Shown here: positions 59,387 to 64,000 of the stretch, in pieces
Position numbering within the stretch: position 1 is the stretch's first letter
How the letters are laid out: every line of letters begins with the position of its first letter
From: Lingula anatina
Taxonomy: Eukaryota > Brachiopoda > Lingulata > Lingulida > Lingulidae
Direction of reading: 5' to 3'
Assembly: GCF_001039355.2 (NCBI RefSeq)
Contig: NW_019776080.1
Location: 536,488-600,487, forward strand
DNA length: 64,000 bases
Program-made: the position numbers and the translations under genes
Notes under the pieces: generated by a model
What the model was told of the DNA's origin: nothing
The model's database searches: none
The model's input: only the letters and a program-made list of their open reading frames with translations

Positions 59387-61095
59387 GAATTTCATTGTAA
59401 ACACTTGTGATTTTAAAAGTAAACATATCCCGCAGCAAAAAATACATAGAAATTTGACAAACCGCCATATTGAAAGACTATCCTATCGGCCGGCTAAGTC
59501 ATGAGTATTGCGCTTTACATTTAAGTTGTTTTTGTGTTTTTGGCTCGAATAAAAAGACAATTGCCCCTTTATTAGGCTTCTCAGAAAAGAGGACGTAATT
59601 TTTCATCGAAGAACGCTACTGTACAAGGGTTTAAAACGGTCGCGCGCAATTGTAATGCTACCGCAAATTGCCACCTACAGTGACATGGACGCTTTACTAC
59701 GGTTGTCCTTTTTCGTTTGTCAAATATAGATTTTCCACGAATGATTTTTCGTTTGTATTTTTGTTTTTTAAAAAAGATACAATAAATATGAAATTGAATA
59801 TTAACCAATCCTTTACCTAGCTTTCCAAAAAAAAATTTTTTTTAATTTAGAAATTGCCATAGTTTCATATTATGTTTTTATATTTTCTTTTTCTTTTAAC
59901 CTTGTTTTCACTTTCCCGCTAATATTTGCACAGCGCAATAAGGAAATGCCAACTTAATTATGGAATGTCTCTTTTTAGACACTTACCGATAATTCATTCT
60001 TGTGGTTTTATTTGCAAACTGTACTATGACTTTTACACACTTCAAATCAGCTTTTCGGCGGTAATATCTAAATTTAGAAGCTGATGATAAACTATTAAGA
60101 GTAAGTGACAAAAAGATAAAATAAACACAGGTTTAACGGAAATGATATTCAAAATATCCTTACTCTTTTAACCTGCCTCTTAATTCATGAAGACACCGAA
60201 AAATGTTTGCCACAGATAGAAGTCAAATAGAACTACAACCATCTCTGTGTAGATAACAGGCCACAAAGCGTGCTGAAAACCACAGATTCATTCACAGTTT
60301 GTGTGAAAGTCTACAATTTTTACCACTGCTTCAAACAAGGCACTGTGTCCAGAAATCACCACTGAAATAAATCAGCCCGTAGTTTACGTGCAGAAAGAGG
60401 CCTTAGGACGCGTTCAGACGCAGCCTTAAACTTAAACCGATGTAAGTTCGAAAACACGTCGCCATGCAGACGACCAAATAAAGTCGGTTATGATTTCATT
60501 ACCTGAGAGGCGGTGGGATTTGTCTACAGGCCCTCTCTCGCACAAGTACATATCGCCCGACTGGTAAATTGGTGCGCTTGTCTTGTGACTTTTTAGTCGT
60601 TAAACGGTCCAGCTTCAGACCTCGTGTAAACGCACCTGATGTACAAAACAGTGTTTAAAATATATGTACCGGGACTTCGCTACACTCTCTGCGAGAGGGC
60701 AGCTGGGTCGTGACGTCATTCCTGAAATTCTGTGCAAATTTTTTCTCGCACTACAGAAATTAGCAAAACAATATACCGATATGTGAGTATCTCGTGAGAA
60801 TTTTGTTTTTGGACCTTGTAGAGGGTAACTTTGTCATACTGTGAATCGGTAGGCCCTATCGTGTACATTGGAATTTCAGTCAATGAAGTTGCCAAAATGA
60901 AAATGAAAACAGTGCTTACATACACATATGTTGTTAACCAAAGCAGAGATGTAGCAGGCGAATAAATCAAGAAAAAAATTAAAATATTCTAAAACGGTTA
61001 TTTGATGCGAATTTGTTAAGGCAAGCGCACACTAGTACGGCGAGCGCTAAGCTGATGGTGGGCGGACAAATTAGGTCAGTGAGACGCCGAGAGCG
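59011..61095. other. Intergenic sequence with an AAT microsatellite
   Basis: (AAT)n occupies 59,337-59,385. A possible MITE at about 60,412-60,645 has loosely complementary ends (GCGTTCAGACG against the complement of CGTGTAAACGC), too weak to call separately. The stretch ends in GCGCACACTAGTACGGCG and an isolated N at 61,096. Confidence 0.45.
59337..59385. repeat. (AAT)n microsatellite
   Basis: About 16 trinucleotide units. Confidence 0.95.
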
Positions 61096-61171
61096 NAAAA
61101 AAAAAAAAAAGAAAAAAAAACAGTATACAATATACCACAAAGCAGAATTGTTACCTATGTTTAAGGCATGT

Positions 61172-61522
61172 CGGTGTGACAGGAATGGTACATGTAGTCC
61201 GCTGGGAACTGTAGTCCGTTCCCAGGCCCGTAGCCAGCAATTTCAAAAGGGGGGGTTCTTTTTCTGAAAAAGTGGACCTTTTTCCATAAAAACTTCATGA
61301 ACCTAAATCAAATTTTACCCAGAGTGGACCTTTTCCCACCAAAAGGGGCGGTTCTTTCGAACCCCCCGAATCCCCCCTGGCTACGGGCCTGGTTCCCATG
61401 GCCATTACTTTGTATAGGTCCATATACATGTACTAACCCCAAAACTACGACTAACCTTAAATTGTACTTATCATATGGGACCCCAGACTTCCATTCCTAG
61501 GACTACCATTCCTGCCACACCG
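61172..61522. mobile_element. MITE, CGGTGTG family, copy 3, interrupted by a nested MITE
   Basis: Same ends as the element at 52,695-52,878, split by the insertion at 61,222-61,392. Confidence 0.85.
61222..61392. mobile_element. Nested MITE with perfect 16-bp termini CCAGGCCCGTAGCCAG
   Basis: The left end CCAGGCCCGTAGCCAG and the right end CTGGCTACGGGCCTGG are exact complements. The element is 171 bp with internal inverted pieces (AAAGTGGACCTTTTTCC, AGAGTGGACCTTTTCCC). TTC flanks both ends and is present once at the matching site at 3,176, so TTC is the likely target duplication. The outer boundary could shift by one or two bases. Relics of the family lie at 18,248-18,303 and, reversed, at 53,701-53,797 and 62,362-62,463. 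Confidence 0.9.
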
Positions 61523-62942
61523 AGATATAATTTGCTGTTGTATGTCGCACAGAGTGGACGACGAGTAGTTGCAACTGACTTCTCCCACGATCGGGGCTTC
61601 GAACAAACGGATTACACCCAAACCCAATATAGAGGTGAAAATGAGGTCACAGGCATGCTCTTAGGAATATATAGTGCACAGATTACAAACTATGTTTGAT
61701 TTTCGAGGCACCAGCCATGGGATAAGTTAATTGTAAACCACGGCTAGCGCGTAGAACAAAAGAATTAGCCGCGTTGTATTTGACATACAGTACCATAACT
61801 CCAGTTACTCCAACTTTGGGCCCAGTATCTGAATATCAAGCCCGAGTTCTTACCGCGAATCTTCAAAAATAAATAGATAAATTTATAAATAAAATGAAAT
61901 GAAATGAAATGAATGAAAAATAATAACCTATTGAGTCGAGTAGTTTTTAATATAAAATTAAATTTTAAGAAGCAGTATCTACTGAAACCTCGCACCATGC
62001 TAAACTAAAAGCTCACATTTTTGTCTTCAAATTGTGATTCACAATTTCTTACATGAGCAACTAATTAATTCAAGTACAGAATGTGAAAATCAAATATCAA
62101 CTGTACACGTTCAGAGTAAATTTTCTACCATCTTAAAATGTAACCGTTTTTTTTCCAGTTTGGGTATAGGCACGTGGAGTATTTGCATAACCTGATAAGG
62201 GGGGGGGGGTGTAAGTAAATGTTTTCTGGTCAATGTCTTTTATATAAACCTCTTTGAAATTATGCCAGGTGTGCTAGGCCACTCGAAAAACAAAATCATT
62301 TTCTATTTAGTAATAGGCCTACTTCGCGCACATATATGTGCTGGTTTTCTCATTGCAATGTCAGGCTCGAAGGTGGGGGAGGGGGGGGGGTTGAGAACGA
62401 ACCGCCGGTTAATGGTAAAAAGGTGGTCTGTTCTGGGTAAAATATGATCTAGGTGCATGAATTTTTTTCTTTTGACATTGCTGGTAATGGGCCTGTACAT
62501 TCTCAATAACCGCAAAATTGTCGACAGAATCTTAAAATCTCTGGGTGTTCCCTCTTTTGCTATCGTATTAAAGAGATTGGTAGGGTATATTAAACACATC
62601 TTAGACAGGTGTTCACCCTCATTTTCCATCGTCCAACACATGATGGGCAAAGCGACCACAAAGGACCTTTAAAAATACTCTACTTCGGGACCAAAGATTT
62701 GATTTTCACCTGAAATTCCCAAATATGTCCCTGGCTTGTTCTTGACAATTTTTTGTACTGAACCAGAGATGATTTTTGCATGGGATTTTTTTTCATCATT
62801 TGGCTGGTCTCCAGGATGGAGTAAGCCCTAAACATGTATGAGTAAAATATTGCAAGAGCAGTGCTGTAGCCAATCAAAAACTGTGGTTTAAGCTAGCCAA
62901 AACTCTCATCATCGAGCTGAAATTTACTCGTGAAATTTACTT

Positions 62943-62978
62943 GTGTATTGTCTCGCATGCGACTCGACAATACACACA
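62943..62978. repeat. Hairpin, 11-bp arms (copy B)
   Basis: Same TGTGTATTGTC / GACAATACACA hairpin as at 54,278-54,313. Confidence 0.8.
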
Positions 62979-63438
62979 TAATATTCCACGCACGGCTCGG
63001 CGACTCGTTTTGTATCTACATGCATCACTAGTCGTCGTCCACTGTATGTGATATACAAGAGGAGCTTACATCTCAGCTACTCATAGATATAATTACGTTC
63101 TTGTGCGTCGCATCAAGAAGTTACAACTTCTTGGTCGCATGCAGTGGACAACTGGAGTTTTAACTAGTAGGTACTTAAAGCAACGATTGCTAGACAACAG
63201 TGACGTCAGCATCCCGTTGATACCCACAGGTTCTCTCATTAACTGAATTGATCAAATTGAGCACAGAATGGCTGTATATGGCTACACATTATAGCATTTT
63301 AATTTATAGAATAAAGCAAAATTAAAAATACTGAAATTTTAAATATTTGACATAAATAATATTTCAAAACAATAAATTACTTGTAATTTATTTTGGTATA
63401 TATTATATCATTGCGCTATTCCACCATTTCAATAAAGT

Positions 63439-63579
63439 CCCCTTTACACTGGATGGCGTCCTTCCTGCGTCCTTTCTGCGATCAAAAATGTGGTCAGGAC
63501 GCTCAACGGTCGCCAAAGCAGTTAAGTCGTGTCTCAGTGTAAAGACGTCTGCGTCCGCTGTGCGCCAGTGTAAAGGGGG
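63439..63579. mobile_element. MITE with CCCCTTTACACTGG termini, both ends intact
   Basis: The left end CCCCTTTACACTGG and the right end CCAGTGTAAAGGGGG are complementary over 14 bases. It is 141 bp and non-coding. It is the better preserved version of the element at 54,765. Confidence 0.8.
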
Positions 63580-63941
63580 TTTAAGCGACGTGATATTATG
63601 AGACTGACATTATTACTGCATTGGTGAATAGTGCTCAGTCTCATAAAACCACACACAATACGGTCATAATAACACACACAAGATAATACAATAAAATGAC
63701 TTTTAAAATGTTAATCAATGTATTTTTTGTCTTTGATGAAATAATATTCTATATACACATGAAACATTGTAAACGTGAACATTTTTAGGAAAAACACAAT
63801 ACGAGGTTTTTGAGACGGCGAGATTCCATGGCAGAGTTTTTTTTCAGTTTCATCTTCTCTCTCAGAGGCTATATGTTTCCATGCTTTGTTACATGCTATT
63901 TTGACAAGCAACCAAACTTCCCGCCATGTTTATTTGCATTA

Positions 63942-63978
63942 CAGCAAGGACGTATAATGAACAATATACGTCCTTGAA
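63942..63978. mobile_element. 37-bp palindromic insertion bordered by TA
   Basis: Copy A reads GCATTAGAGTC without a break. Copy B has 37 bases between two TA dinucleotides at the same point. The insert is nearly all inverted repeat: CAAGGACGTATA pairs with TATACGTCCTTG around an 8-base centre. TA duplication is typical of Tc1/mariner-type integration, so this may be a minimal non-autonomous derivative. Confidence 0.7.
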
Positions 63979-64000
63979 TAGAGTCACTGTGAAAATGATG

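Larger units (their letters stand above)
61097..64000. repeat. Duplicated segment, copy B (~2.9 kb, continues past the window)
   Basis: Direct-orientation copy of 52,614-55,297. It differs by scattered substitutions (for example TTGCTGTTG against TTGCTCTTG), by a nested 171-bp MITE at 61,222-61,392 and by a palindromic insertion near 63,942-63,980. The copy begins at poly-A immediately after an isolated N at 61,096. Confidence 0.95.

Noticed and set aside
1-64000. tRNA, rRNA or CRISPR-like features
   Set aside because: I looked for T-loop-like motifs and regular spacer arrays by eye and found none convincing; a covariance-model scan was not possible here.

Overview
This window reads as nuclear DNA of a marine invertebrate. 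It is AT-rich with long gene-free stretches, spliced genes with GT/AG introns, many microsatellites, several families of miniature inverted-repeat elements (MITEs) and fragments of LINE and Tc1/mariner transposons. The gene families present (a galanin/allatostatin-A-type receptor, a LicD/fukutin-type transferase relic, a somatomedin-B surface protein) fit a lophotrochozoan or a non-vertebrate deuterostome. I cannot name the species from sequence alone.

Layout. 1-2,740: the last coding exon (493-692) of an unidentified gene on the + strand, with a long AT-rich probable 3' UTR. 3,098-3,282: a MITE. 3,862-5,028: a broken LicD/fukutin-like transferase gene on the - strand. 6,042-6,275, 14,977-15,600 and 58,627-59,010: three unrelated LINE ORF2 3'-end fragments, all on the - strand. 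8,478-8,746, 13,080-13,395, 17,076-17,239, 17,729-17,835, 27,317-27,406, 28,361-28,579, 31,996-32,215 and 46,882-47,051: hairpin or terminal-inverted-repeat elements. 17,291-17,695: a ~92-bp minisatellite. 19,701-20,051: a 70-bp tandem array that runs into a 281-N gap. 23,280-23,980: a dead Tc1-like transposase.

The two intact genes lie in the middle. A single-exon class A GPCR occupies 36,183-37,295 (+) and is flanked 1.2-1.5 kb away on each side by a ~180-bp repeat in opposite orientations. A three-exon gene at 43,482-45,786 (-), which I assembled from splice sites and phase, encodes a 606-residue protein with a signal peptide, a somatomedin-B-like cysteine knot, a large Cys-rich ectodomain and a GPI-type hydrophobic C-terminus.

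The right end carries two copies of a ~2.7-kb segment (52,614-55,297 and 61,097-64,000, direct orientation, only a few percent divergent by eye). The second copy starts right after an isolated N, so it may be a true duplication or an allelic copy placed in tandem by assembly. Differences between the copies are informative. One carries a 171-bp MITE exactly where the other carries what looks like an excision footprint. The second also carries a 37-bp palindromic insertion bordered by TA. The genes show no operon-like or pathway relationship to each other.
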